Shown: positions 17,016 through 25,141 of the stretch, in pieces
Numbering within the stretch: the first letter of the stretch is position 1
Layout of the letters: the number at the start of each line of letters is the position of its first letter
Assembly: GCA_947175015.1 (NCBI GenBank)
Contig: CAMWLE010000035.1
Span: 1 to 32,359 of the forward strand
DNA length: 32,359 nt
Direction of reading: 5' to 3'
Origin: an uncultured bacterium
GTDB lineage: Bacteria; Bacillota; Clostridia; Lachnospirales; Lachnospiraceae
Position numbers and translations under genes: made by a program
Notes under the pieces: model-generated
Seen by the model: only the letters and a program-made list of their open reading frames with translations
What the model was told of the DNA's origin: nothing
Databases searched by the model: none

Positions 17016-17300
17016 AACTGCCAGTTGGCTTTCGTGAGCAAGCGCCTACGTACAAACTGTACAATCATTTCCACATGGCTGAACTGTCAGTACTGTTCAC
17101 TCCGTAACCAGTAACCGATGCACAGAAATCGCAAATGCAGCGATTTCGCGCACGACTGTCTCAGGTCGCCTCGCAGTGGCGTAGATGTGAAAAGTAACAA
17201 ACTGTCACCAAAATGATAAAATACCGTCTTTCAGTACTTTCATTTTTAGAAAATATGTGGTATATTTATGGTATATGAATCATTTACGGAGGCGGCAGAG
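17016..17300. other. Intergenic region with a possible diverged hairpin repeat
   Basis: GAAATCGC at 17125-17132 and GCGATTTC at 17140-17147 form a perfect stem around AAATGCA. This resembles the AAGTGCA loop hairpin of the repeat after the permease. CGCCTCGCAGTGGCG follows near 17167, in the position of the GCAGGCGGCAT motif in the other copies. The 60-bp opening hairpin is not recognisable, so this is at best a partial, diverged copy. The A/T-rich end (17220-17275) probably contains the chemoreceptor promoter, not resolved. Confidence 0.4.
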
Positions 17301-18764
17301 ATGACAAAAGAGCAATATTTAAGAAGTGACAAACGGGTATTGGCCTTGATAAGTGCAACTGAGGTATATATGATTTTCTCTATGTTATATGCGATGATAC
17401 AACATACGGCGGAAACGGGGACATATATTCAGTTGGCGATTTATGCGATATTGTTGATAGTTAGCTTTGTGGGCTTTGCAGTTTTAAAGGGAAGCAGGGC
17501 TTGTGGAAGAATTATAACCGGTTCGGGCGCATTGGCATATCTGGTTTTGATGAGCCTTGGTGCGGAAGAGCTTACATATGTATATGCGTTTCCCATATTG
17601 ATTGCGTCCATTATGTATTTGAATAGAAATTATGCCATGGCAGGTTCTTCTGTGATTGTGGTTGCGAATGTGATCAGGACGGTAAGGGATGTCTCTTCCG
17701 GCAGTTTGGATATTGGATATGCAATGATTCGTTGGGTGATGACTATTTTAATCTGTGTTGCGGCTTATGTTGTAATGCAGATCATACAACGGTTTAATGA
17801 AGAGAATGTATCCAGTATCCGAAAATCGGCAGACCGCCAGGCGCAGATTTCAAAACAGATGGCGGGCATTGCAGATGAAATAAGCAGGAATTTTGATAGT
17901 GCCAGTGAAATGCTGGCAGAGCTGAAGGCAGGAATTGACGCAAATAATTTTGCAATGAGCAATATTGCGGAAAGTACGGAAAGTACAGCACAGGCAATAC
18001 AGGAACAGGCGCAAATGTGTGCGTCCATACAGGAAAGTTCGGACAGGGTGGAAAATGATACTACAAAAGTGGAGATAGCGGCCAAGAATACATCCAGAAA
18101 TGTGGCGGAAGGGGCGGCCCTGGTACACGAATTAAAAGAACAGGCTGAGGGGGTGGAGCTGGCAAGCAGACAGACGGTGGAGGCAACCTCAAGGCTTTTG
18201 TCCCGTGTGGATAAGGTGGAGAGCATTGTGGGAGATATTCTGAATATATCTTCACAGACGAATCTGCTGGCATTGAATGCTTCTATTGAGGCGGCAAGGG
18301 CGGGTGAGGCAGGAAAGGGCTTTGCAGTGGTGGCCGATGAGATTAGACAGCTTTCAGAGCAGACCAAGGAAGCAACCAATCGTATTACCGGTATCATTAC
18401 CGAATTGATTGGTGATGCGAAAAGTGCTTCGGAAAGTTTGGATAATTCTGTAGAGTATATCAATCGCCAGACAGAGAAGATAGAAGTTGCGAAAGAAAAA
18501 TTTGAGAGTATTGATCATGAGGTGACAGAACTGTCCGGCAATATCCGTCATACTGACAAGACCATAACGGAGATTCTTAAGGCAACCGGGGTGATTTCGG
18601 ATAATATTTCTCAGTTGTCGGCTTCCAGTGAAGAGGTGGCGGCGGCATCGGGGGAAAGTGTTAAGACAGCATCCGATACAGTGAACAGGATGGAAGCGTG
18701 TAACCGAATCTTGGAAAATATTAAAAAACTGGCGGAACAGTTGGAAGATTGTGCAAAGCAGTAA
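17301..18764 (+). CDS. Methyl-accepting chemotaxis protein without large extracellular sensor
   Basis: A 487-residue chemoreceptor-like protein. The first 160 or so residues hold about six hydrophobic segments (for example [53 protein letters not shown]) with no extended periplasmic-type domain and no recognisable HAMP. The rest is a long coiled coil with the conserved MCP hairpin [21 protein letters not shown] then [17 protein letters not shown] around residues 315-357, which couples to CheA/CheW. The ATG at 17301 has GGAGG eight bases upstream; an ATG at 17268 lacks a site. Its signal is probably sensed within or near the membrane. A clear terminator follows. Confidence 0.9.
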   Translation: MTKEQYLRSDKRVLALISATEVYMIFSMLYAMIQHTAETGTYIQLAIYAILLIVSFVGFAVLKGSRACGRIITGSGALAYLVLMSLGAEELTYVYAFPILIASIMYLNRNYAMAGSSVIVVANVIRTVRDVSSGSLDIGYAMIRWVMTILICVAAYVVMQIIQRFNEENVSSIRKSADRQAQISKQMAGIADEISRNFDSASEMLAELKAGIDANNFAMSNIAESTESTAQAIQEQAQMCASIQESSDRVENDTTKVEIAAKNTSRNVAEGAALVHELKEQAEGVELASRQTVEATSRLLSRVDKVESIVGDILNISSQTNLLALNASIEAARAGEAGKGFAVVADEIRQLSEQTKEATNRITGIITELIGDAKSASESLDNSVEYINRQTEKIEVAKEKFESIDHEVTELSGNIRHTDKTITEILKATGVISDNISQLSASSEEVAAASGESVKTASDTVNRMEACNRILENIKKLAEQLEDCAKQ

Positions 18765-18778
18765 ATATTGTGGCAATA

Positions 18779-18812
18779 GGGGCTTCCTGAGAAATCAGGA
18801 GGCTCTTTTTTT
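18779..18812 (+). terminator. Intrinsic terminator after the chemoreceptor gene
   Basis: GGGGCTTCCTGA at 18779-18790 pairs with TCAGGAGGCTCT at 18795-18806 around GAAA, with a few G-T pairs, and is followed by a run of T to 18812. This is the clearest Rho-independent terminator in the window. A second small hairpin, GCCGCTGAAGCGGC near 18823-18836, follows. Confidence 0.9.
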
Positions 18813-18851
18813 GTTTTTTGTGCCGCTGAAGCGGCATGACAAAAAATATCA

Positions 18852-18903
18852 TTGACTTTGGTATGATATCATACTATAATTCATAAAGGTATGATATCAT
18901 ACC
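18852..18903 (+). promoter_or_regulatory. Promoter with two MarR-type operators
   Basis: TTGACT at 18852-18857 and TATAAT at 18875-18880 are 17 bases apart. The palindrome GGTATGATATCATACT at 18860-18875 fills the spacer. A perfect 16-bp palindrome GGTATGATATCATACC at 18888-18903 covers the start-site region, centred 28 bp further on. This layout implies strong repression of the following three-gene operon, most simply by its first product, a MarR-type regulator. The leader to the marR ATG is about 150 bases. Confidence 0.85.
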
Positions 18904-19042
18904 ATAATATATACCAACCAATAAAAACACCTGCAACTTAAAATGTATAACCAGTGAGTATTTTGATTATATAGTACAGCAAGAGGCAAATGAATGTGCT
19001 CACAAGTATAAGATACGTTTTTTGCCCTAACGGAGGTATTCT

Positions 19043-19480
19043 ATGCTGAAGAAAATCTCTAAAGAAATGAAACGATATAATTATCTGATTGGTGAAATTG
19101 AGGCCACATATCATGAAGCATCTCTGAAGCTCGGCCTTTCAGACAGTGCTTTGAAGATACTCTATGCCATATGTGATGTGGGAGAGGGGTGTCTGCTCCA
19201 GGATATTTGCTTTTATACAGGTATCAGTAAACAGACCATCAATTCAGCGCTCCGCAAGTTGGAGGAGGAAGAGATTCTCTATTTGGAGCTTTATAATGCA
19301 AAGTCCAAAAAAGTATATTTAACGGACAAGGGCAGGAAATTGGCAGAAAAAACAGCATATCGGATTTTGCGGGCTGAGGATGAAATTTTTGCCTCCTGGG
19401 ATAAGAAGGATGTTGAAAAATATCTGGAATTAACGGAAAAATATCAGTTGTGTTTGAAAGAAAAAATAAAAGAAATATAA
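19043..19480 (+). CDS. MarR-family transcriptional regulator
   Basis: A 145-residue winged-helix protein. Residues about 30-90 contain LGLSDSALKILYAICDVGEGCLLQDICFYTGISKQTINSALRKLEEEEILYLEL, the recognition helix and beta wing (KSKKVYLTDKGRKLAEK) of MarR proteins. It is the first gene of an operon with a cytidylate-kinase-like protein and a MATE exporter, 16 bp from the next gene. Two palindromes in the promoter are the likely binding sites, so it should repress its own operon and be released by a substrate of the exporter. The ligand is unknown. AACGGAGG lies before the ATG. Confidence 0.88.
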   Translation: MLKKISKEMKRYNYLIGEIEATYHEASLKLGLSDSALKILYAICDVGEGCLLQDICFYTGISKQTINSALRKLEEEEILYLELYNAKSKKVYLTDKGRKLAEKTAYRILRAEDEIFASWDKKDVEKYLELTEKYQLCLKEKIKEI

Positions 19481-19496
19481 GGAGAAATCTGAAATT

Positions 19497-20144
19497 ATGA
19501 TGAGAATAATTACGATTAGCCGTGAATTTGGGAGCGGCGGCAGAGAACTTGGGAAGCGCCTGGCCGATTTGCTTGGGTATGAATATTATGACAGGGAAAT
19601 TGTGACTGCCATAGCCGAAAATAAAGGGATGAACGAAAATTATGTAGAAAAGCTCATAGAGGGTCAGGCTTTGAAAAGAGTACACATACATGTTAGAAGT
19701 TCTTTTTCCGGCGGCATAGCCATGGGGCAGGCCAGGACAGATTTGCTTCTGGAACAGAAGAAGGTCATTGAAGCAATTGCCCGGACAGGGAAAAATTGTG
19801 TTATTGTAGGGCGCAATGCGGATGTTCTGTTAAAGGAGTTTGCGCCATTTAAATTATTTGTCTGTGCTGACATGGATACAAAAATAAAACGTTGTCTGGA
19901 GCGGGCAGGAGAGGATGAAAAACTGTCGCGCAAGGAGATGGAACGAAAAATACGCACCATTGATAAGGGACGCGCACAGACAAGGGAGATTGTTACAAAT
20001 ATTCCGTGGGGGGATAGTAAGGCATATCATCTTACCGTGAATACAGCGGAATGGAATATAAAGGAGCTGGCACCGATGATTGCCGGTTTTGCGAATTGTT
20101 GGTTTGAGAGGAGAGAAAATGATACAGTTATCGGATCACTTTAA
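19497..20144 (+). CDS. Cytidylate kinase-like family protein
   Basis: A 215-residue P-loop-fold protein of the cytidylate-kinase-like family, found widely in Clostridia beside transporters. The N-terminal IITISREFGSGGRELGKRLADLLGYEYYDREIV carries a glycine-rich loop (SREFGSGGRE, about residues 8-17) in place of a standard GxxGxGK(S/T), so ATP-dependent nucleotide kinase activity is uncertain. The IVGRNADVLL segment and an arginine-containing lid near RTIDKGRAQTREIV match the fold. AAGGAGA precedes the start; two adjacent ATGs at 19497 and 19500 are equivalent. Its 3' end overlaps the MATE gene by 26 bp, which suggests translational coupling. Confidence 0.82.
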   Translation: MMRIITISREFGSGGRELGKRLADLLGYEYYDREIVTAIAENKGMNENYVEKLIEGQALKRVHIHVRSSFSGGIAMGQARTDLLLEQKKVIEAIARTGKNCVIVGRNADVLLKEFAPFKLFVCADMDTKIKRCLERAGEDEKLSRKEMERKIRTIDKGRAQTREIVTNIPWGDSKAYHLTVNTAEWNIKELAPMIAGFANCWFERRENDTVIGSL

Positions 20145-21462
20145 TTACAGGCGTTTATTGCGTTTTACGTTTCCGTCTATTATTATGATGGTATTTACTT
20201 CTATCTATGGTGTTGTGGATGGATTTTTTGTTTCTAATTTTGCGGGGAAGACGCCTTTTGCGGCAATTAACTTCATTATGCCTGTGCTGATGATATTAGG
20301 TTGTATTGGGTTTATGTTCGGCACAGGGGGCAGTGCATTGATCTCAAAGACAATGGGAGAAGGCAATGAGCAGAAGGCAAATGAGATATTTTCCATGATT
20401 ATCTATGTATCTGTTGCCCTTGGCATCCTTTTTGCAGTACTGGGAGTTACATTCATCCGTCCAATTGCAATTCTATTGGGAGCGGAAGGGGAAATGCTGG
20501 AAAATTGCATTTTGTATGGGAGGATTATTCTGCCTGCCTTGCCGTTTTTTATTTTGCAGTATGAGTTCCAATGTCTGTTTACCACGGCAGCCAAGCCTAA
20601 TTTGGGATTGTATATTACCATTGCATCCGGTGTAACCAATATGGTGCTGGACGCATTATTTGTTGCGGCATTCCGTTGGGGATTGGTGGGTGCGGCAGCG
20701 GCAACGGCACTCAGCCAGTTTGTGGGAGGTGTGCTTCCGCTGATCTATTTCGGACGAAAGAATACCAGCCTGCTTCGTCTTGTGAAATTGCGTCTTATGA
20801 AAGGTAAGTTTGACGGCAGGGCATTGCTGAAAGTCTGTACCAATGGTGCGTCAGAATTGATGAGCAATATTTCCATGTCCATTGTCAGCATGTTGTATAA
20901 TGCACAGTTGATGAAGTATGCCGGAGAGGATGGGGTTGCTGCTTATGGCGTTTTGATGTATGTGAGTATGATTTTCCAGGCGATTTTTATCGGATATGCG
21001 GTGGGAACAGCGCCAGTGATCGGTTATCATTATGGAGCGCAAAATGAAAACGAGTTGAAGGGATTGTTAAAACAGAGTGTGATATTGATTGGCGGTTTTT
21101 CCGTGGCGATGTGTATTGCCGGTGAAACATTGAGCAGGCCGTTGTCTTATTTTTATGTGGGATATGATGAAGCTTTGTTGGAGATGACCATACACGCTTT
21201 TGCAGTATTTTCAGTATCATTTCTGTTTTCGGGCTTTACGATTTTGGGTTCCTCTTTTTTCACTGCGCTGAATGACGGTCTGACATCCGCATTGATTTCC
21301 TTCTTGCGTACATTGGTGTTTCAAGTTGCGGCTGTTATTATTTTCCCTATATTTTGGAAAATGGATGGTATCTGGTGGTCCATTGTGGCAGCGGAAGTGA
21401 TGGCGGTTGTTGTGACAGCGGTGCTGCTGGTGGTCAAGAGGAAGAAATATGGGTATTTTTGA
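20119..21462 (+). CDS. MATE family efflux transporter
   Basis: A 447-residue multi-pass membrane protein of the MATE/DinF class, predicted to export drugs or metabolites using a Na+ or H+ gradient. About 12 hydrophobic segments are visible. Family patterns include FTFPSIIMMVFTSIYGVVDGFFVSNFAG near the N terminus, a GTGGSALISKTMGEG loop, and the second-half repeat ISMSIVSMLYNAQLMKYAGEDGVAAYGVL then GTAPVIGYHYGA. The ATG at 20119 follows AGGAGAG and lies inside the end of the preceding gene. The in-frame ATG at 20080 has no site. Regulation by the operon's MarR protein is inferred. Confidence 0.92.
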   Translation: MIQLSDHFNYRRLLRFTFPSIIMMVFTSIYGVVDGFFVSNFAGKTPFAAINFIMPVLMILGCIGFMFGTGGSALISKTMGEGNEQKANEIFSMIIYVSVALGILFAVLGVTFIRPIAILLGAEGEMLENCILYGRIILPALPFFILQYEFQCLFTTAAKPNLGLYITIASGVTNMVLDALFVAAFRWGLVGAAAATALSQFVGGVLPLIYFGRKNTSLLRLVKLRLMKGKFDGRALLKVCTNGASELMSNISMSIVSMLYNAQLMKYAGEDGVAAYGVLMYVSMIFQAIFIGYAVGTAPVIGYHYGAQNENELKGLLKQSVILIGGFSVAMCIAGETLSRPLSYFYVGYDEALLEMTIHAFAVFSVSFLFSGFTILGSSFFTALNDGLTSALISFLRTLVFQVAAVIIFPIFWKMDGIWWSIVAAEVMAVVVTAVLLVVKRKKYGYF

Positions 21463-21520
21463 AAGTTGTAAGTTTATATCTTTTTTGCTATTGGTTTTTA
21501 GGTAAAAAAATTTGCCAATA

Positions 21521-21549
21521 TTGACGAATGTATGAAAAAATAGTAAAAT
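21521..21549 (+). promoter_or_regulatory. Promoter of the cas operon
   Basis: TTGACG at 21521-21526 and TAAAAT at 21544-21549 are separated by exactly 17 bases, about 65 bases before the cas3 ATG. A similar pair (TTGATG, 17 bases, TAAAAT) precedes cas2. No terminator lies between this promoter and cas3. Confidence 0.7.
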
Positions 21550-21612
21550 AGCAAAGAAAAGTTCCATAAAATGTAAAATAGTATCTTATCGCGGTACATA
21601 GAAGGGGAATCT

Positions 21613-24108
21613 ATGGAAAGAGAATATTATGCTCATTTCAGGGAAGAAGATGGGAAGTATCAGTCAGTATTGGAGCACAGTCAAAATGTGGCTGTCCTTG
21701 CGGAGCGCTATTGTGCGATGCCGTTGTTGAAGAAAGCGGCTCGTCTGGCCGGACTGCTTCATGATGCGGGAAAGGTTTCAGAACAATGGCAGAAGTATTT
21801 TGAAGAGTCCGTTCATGGAGAGAGGCGTGGCGGAGAAAAACAGGATCATTCTACCACAGGGGGCGTGATGATTGCCGGAATGGGGAAACCGGGAGTATTG
21901 CAGGAGATGGTGGAAAATGCGATTTATATGCATCATGGCCTGGCGGATTGCATTTCCTTTCGTGATGATACTGCCTTTGTGGAGAGAAGAAGGCAAAAGT
22001 TTGGAAATACTCCATTGCCGACAACGGAAGCAGTGTGCGGTTTTCATAGGGAAGAGATCGATGCGCTGCGTAAGGAAGCAGCGTTTGATTGTAAGAAGCT
22101 GCAGGATCAGATCAAGGGGATGAAGGACTTACCAGGCTATACTCTGGGAAATATTGATTTCTATTTAGGCATGTGTGAGCGGATGCTATTTTCGGCTTTG
22201 ATCGATGCGGATTGGCGAGATACGGCTGATTTTATGGATGGGGTGGACACGGCAGCCGGCGGCAGTTCTATTGCGTTGACAGGCATGGATGAATCTGCGG
22301 CGGCAGACATGGATAAACCGGTGCAAGGGAGTTGGGGCAGCTCTATTACAGCGGATTGTGCCGGGAAGGATGTAGGATGCTTTTGGGAAGCGGGTGTTGC
22401 TGCCATAGAGCGTGACTTGGCCGGACTGTCTGCGAAGACTGTGTTAGATCCGCTTAGAGCTGAGATTTCGGCACAATGCAGAGAAGCGGCTGATACAGAT
22501 AAGGCTCTTTACAGGTTGGCTGTACCAACGGGAGCAGGTAAGACAAAAAGCAGCCTGCGTTTTGCATTTCATCATGCCTTAAAATATGGAAAGCGCCATA
22601 TTTTTTATATAGCGCCTTTCCGCAGTATATTAGAGCAAAATGCGAAAGTCATCCGGGATATACTCCAGGATATTCCGGAAGTGGATCGGTTGATTCTGGA
22701 GCATCACAGTGACGTGATATTTGATTCCCAAGGCGCTGAGGATCGTTATGAGCGGTTGATAGAGAATTGGGATGAAGCTCCCGTGATTGTGACAACGGCA
22801 GTACAGTTTTTTAATACACTTTTCAAGGAACGGCGCAGTAATATTCGCAGGTTCCATAGTCTGTGTAACAGCGTGATCATTATGGATGAGGTTCAGGCCT
22901 TACCAGTGAAGCTGGTGCATCTATTTAATTTGTCTATTAATTTTCTTACCCGGTTGTGTAATACGACTGTTGTGCTATGTACAGCGACACAGCCCTTATT
23001 TCATGAAGTGAAAAACAATCGAATGGATACGCCGGCCAATATGACAGGAGGACTTGCCAAATATGAGAAGGCATTTCGCCGTGTGGAGTATCATGATTGC
23101 TGCGAGAACTGTAAGGGAGGTCTCAGTATAGAGGAGGCTGTGGATTTCCTAAAAGATCGTACAAAGGAGTTTCGGCAGATTCTAATGATTGTCAATACGA
23201 AATCCTGTGCTCAGAAAATATACGAGCAGCTAAAAGGACATGTGGAGGGAAAGTTGTTTCATTTGAGTAACGCCATGTGTTCAGTGCATAAGACGGAGGT
23301 GTTGGAGGAAATCAGAGAGGCGTTGGAGTATAGAGATTCTTATGGGGAATTAGAGCCGCTCATCTGTATCACAACACAATTGGTAGAAGCCGGGGTGGAT
23401 TTCAGTTTTCAATGTGTGGTGCGTTCTCTGGCGGGGCTGGACAATCTGATTCAGGCAGCAGGGAGAAGCAACCGACATGGAGAGAATGTGTCCGGGCATG
23501 TGTATCTGGTGAAAATGTCTCAGGAGGCAGAGAGAATTTCTGCTCTGAAGGATATTTGTGCTGCCAGGAGCGCCATGAACCAGTTGTTGTATAAGTACCA
23601 TGCGAATCCGGCGAATTTTGACAATAGATTGGATTCCGAGAAGGCTATTGAGGAATATTACCGGATTTATTTTCGCGACAGACAGAGTGAGATGAGCTAT
23701 TCCGTCAATGTGGAAGGGGTCTCAGTGGATTTAGTTCACCTTCTATCCAACAATAAGAAACAGGTGGCTTCAAAGCATGGCGATTTGAAATTGAAGCAGG
23801 CATTTTCCACGGCAGGCAGGTTGTTTGAGGTGATAGAGGAATATAGCGGACAGGATGTAGTGGTGCTGTATGGCGAGGCGCAGGAATGGCTGGATCGGCT
23901 CCAGGAAGGGAGGACAATAGAAGAGCGAAAGGAAGCATTGCGCAGGTTACAGGGGTATACGGTGAAAATATCCGATGGTAAGTTGAAAGGTCTTGGAAGT
24001 GCAGTGGACAGAATCGGAGAAAAAGTATTGGTGTTGAAAAAGGAGTACTATAGTGGGGAGGTGGGAGTAAAGGAAGAGCCGGAAGAGATGGAGTTTTTGG
24101 GATATTAG
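21613..24108 (+). CDS. cas3: Cas3 nuclease-helicase, subtype I-C
   Basis: The 831-residue effector recruited by Cascade to unwind and degrade target DNA. The N-terminal HD nuclease shows EHSQNVAVLAERY, GLLHDAGK with H50-D51, KQDHSTTGG and MHHGLADC, and LIDADWRDT closes that domain. A variable linker of roughly 70 residues (Ala/Gly/Ser/Asp rich) leads to the SF2 helicase: PTGAGKT at residues 305-311, the DEVQ box at 425-428, LCTATQP, ITTQLVEAGVDFSF, and QAAGRSNRHGE starting at Q614. All catalytic motifs look intact. The ribosome site is GAAGGGG. It is the first cas gene behind its own promoter, and a 289-bp structured gap separates it from cas5c. Confidence 0.96.
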   Translation: MEREYYAHFREEDGKYQSVLEHSQNVAVLAERYCAMPLLKKAARLAGLLHDAGKVSEQWQKYFEESVHGERRGGEKQDHSTTGGVMIAGMGKPGVLQEMVENAIYMHHGLADCISFRDDTAFVERRRQKFGNTPLPTTEAVCGFHREEIDALRKEAAFDCKKLQDQIKGMKDLPGYTLGNIDFYLGMCERMLFSALIDADWRDTADFMDGVDTAAGGSSIALTGMDESAAADMDKPVQGSWGSSITADCAGKDVGCFWEAGVAAIERDLAGLSAKTVLDPLRAEISAQCREAADTDKALYRLAVPTGAGKTKSSLRFAFHHALKYGKRHIFYIAPFRSILEQNAKVIRDILQDIPEVDRLILEHHSDVIFDSQGAEDRYERLIENWDEAPVIVTTAVQFFNTLFKERRSNIRRFHSLCNSVIIMDEVQALPVKLVHLFNLSINFLTRLCNTTVVLCTATQPLFHEVKNNRMDTPANMTGGLAKYEKAFRRVEYHDCCENCKGGLSIEEAVDFLKDRTKEFRQILMIVNTKSCAQKIYEQLKGHVEGKLFHLSNAMCSVHKTEVLEEIREALEYRDSYGELEPLICITTQLVEAGVDFSFQCVVRSLAGLDNLIQAAGRSNRHGENVSGHVYLVKMSQEAERISALKDICAARSAMNQLLYKYHANPANFDNRLDSEKAIEEYYRIYFRDRQSEMSYSVNVEGVSVDLVHLLSNNKKQVASKHGDLKLKQAFSTAGRLFEVIEEYSGQDVVVLYGEAQEWLDRLQEGRTIEERKEALRRLQGYTVKISDGKLKGLGSAVDRIGEKVLVLKKEYYSGEVGVKEEPEEMEFLGY

Positions 24109-24296
24109 GGCTTGCATCCCACAAAGTGTAACGCACATCTTGGGGAAAGCAGTTTTCAGACAAGCCATAGAAGATTTGGCTAAGAAATGAGAATATAAAT
24201 TTAGCAGATGTATTTGACTATATGGTATCAGTATTATTTCTGACTTGCAGTGGATTAAGAGGAATCATCATTCCATAATACTGGAAGAGGATATCG

Positions 24297-24366
24297 TGCG
24301 CATGTTGGTTAGCTTTACCTGCCTGTGTTGTGTACAGGTCAATTGGGCCAACATAAGGAATGCGCA
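24297..24366 (+). other. Structured element between cas3 and cas5c
   Basis: TGCGCA at 24297-24302 pairs with TGCGCA at 24361-24366, ATGTTGG at 24302-24308 with CCAACAT at 24348-24354, and ACCTG at 24317-24321 with CAGGT at 24335-24339. Together they form a multi-part stem just before the cas5c ribosome site at 24382-24389. The remaining gap (24109-24296) shows no gene. It may be a regulatory leader for the Cascade genes, an RNA processing site, or a remnant of an inserted palindromic element. Confidence 0.5.
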
Positions 24367-24381
24367 TTGTGGAATTGGAAC

Positions 24382-24400
24382 AGGAGGTGCACAATAGTTG
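24382..24400 (+). promoter_or_regulatory. Ribosome site fixing a TTG start for cas5c
   Basis: AGGAGGTG at 24382-24389 lies eight bases before the TTG at 24398-24400. The next in-frame ATG is inside the Cas5 fold, so TTG must be the initiator. Confidence 0.85.
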
Positions 24401-25141
24401 CAGCAAAAGTATAGGAACACGGTGGAATTTCAGGTGAGTGGAGCGTATGCGCTGTTTTCGGAGCCTGTCACGCGGGTGGGCGGGGAGAAGTCCAGTTATA
24501 TGGTGCCAACCTATGAAGCGCTCAAAGGGATTCTGCACAGCATTTACTGGAAACCTACGATTATTTGGGTCGTGGATGAGGTCAGGGTAATGAATCCCAT
24601 TCAGACAGAGACGAAAGGAATTCGTCCCATTGCTTACAATGGTGGAAATGAGTTATCCTATTACACTTACCTGAAAGATGTATGCTATCAGGTGCGGGCT
24701 CATTTTGAATGGAATGAGAACAGGCCGGAGCTGGCAGGTGACAGGGATGAGAACAAACATCACAATATAGCAAAACGCATGATTATAAGAGGCGGGCGGC
24801 GTGATATTTTCCTGGGAACCAGGGAATGTCAGGGATATGTGGAACCCTGTGTATTTGGAGAGGGCAGGGGATTTTATGATGGACCCCCCGAAAGAGAAAT
24901 CAATTTTGGATTTATGTACCATGGAATCACCTATGCGGATGAAGCGGTATTGGATGAAGATCAGGGAAAGATGACGGTTCGCTTCTGGAAGCCGGTGGTA
25001 ATGAAGGCAGGCTATATTCTGTTCCCGCGTCCGGAGGCATGTACGGAAAAGCGTCATATACGCAGTATGGAGAGGAAGGAATTTCCGGATAAAAGTTTCA
25101 GTGGTTTGAGGGAATTTGAGGAAGAAGGTGAGGGAGGATGA
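24398..25141 (+). CDS. cas5c: Cas5c (Cas5d-type) Cascade subunit and probable crRNA endonuclease
   Basis: A 247-residue RAMP protein. In subtype I-C, which lacks Cas6, this protein cleaves the precursor crRNA in each repeat and then stays on the 5' handle. Recognisable parts are [47 protein letters not shown] near the N terminus, the conserved [35 protein letters not shown], and [10 protein letters not shown]. Translation starts at TTG with a near-perfect ribosome site. The stop overlaps the cas8c start as ATGA, so the two are translationally coupled. The length matches the family. Confidence 0.95.
   Translation: MQQKYRNTVEFQVSGAYALFSEPVTRVGGEKSSYMVPTYEALKGILHSIYWKPTIIWVVDEVRVMNPIQTETKGIRPIAYNGGNELSYYTYLKDVCYQVRAHFEWNENRPELAGDRDENKHHNIAKRMIIRGGRRDIFLGTRECQGYVEPCVFGEGRGFYDGPPEREINFGFMYHGITYADEAVLDEDQGKMTVRFWKPVVMKAGYILFPRPEACTEKRHIRSMERKEFPDKSFSGLREFEEEGEGG

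Noticed and set aside
17220..17300. Flagellar (sigma-28) promoter for the chemoreceptor gene.
   Set aside because: A TAAA-like box is present but no GCCGATAA-type -10 element lies at the right distance.
17765..18463. Antisense frame of 232 codons opposite the chemoreceptor gene.
   Set aside because: Its serine/alanine-rich composition is the mirror of the coiled-coil coding sequence; no start signal or homology.
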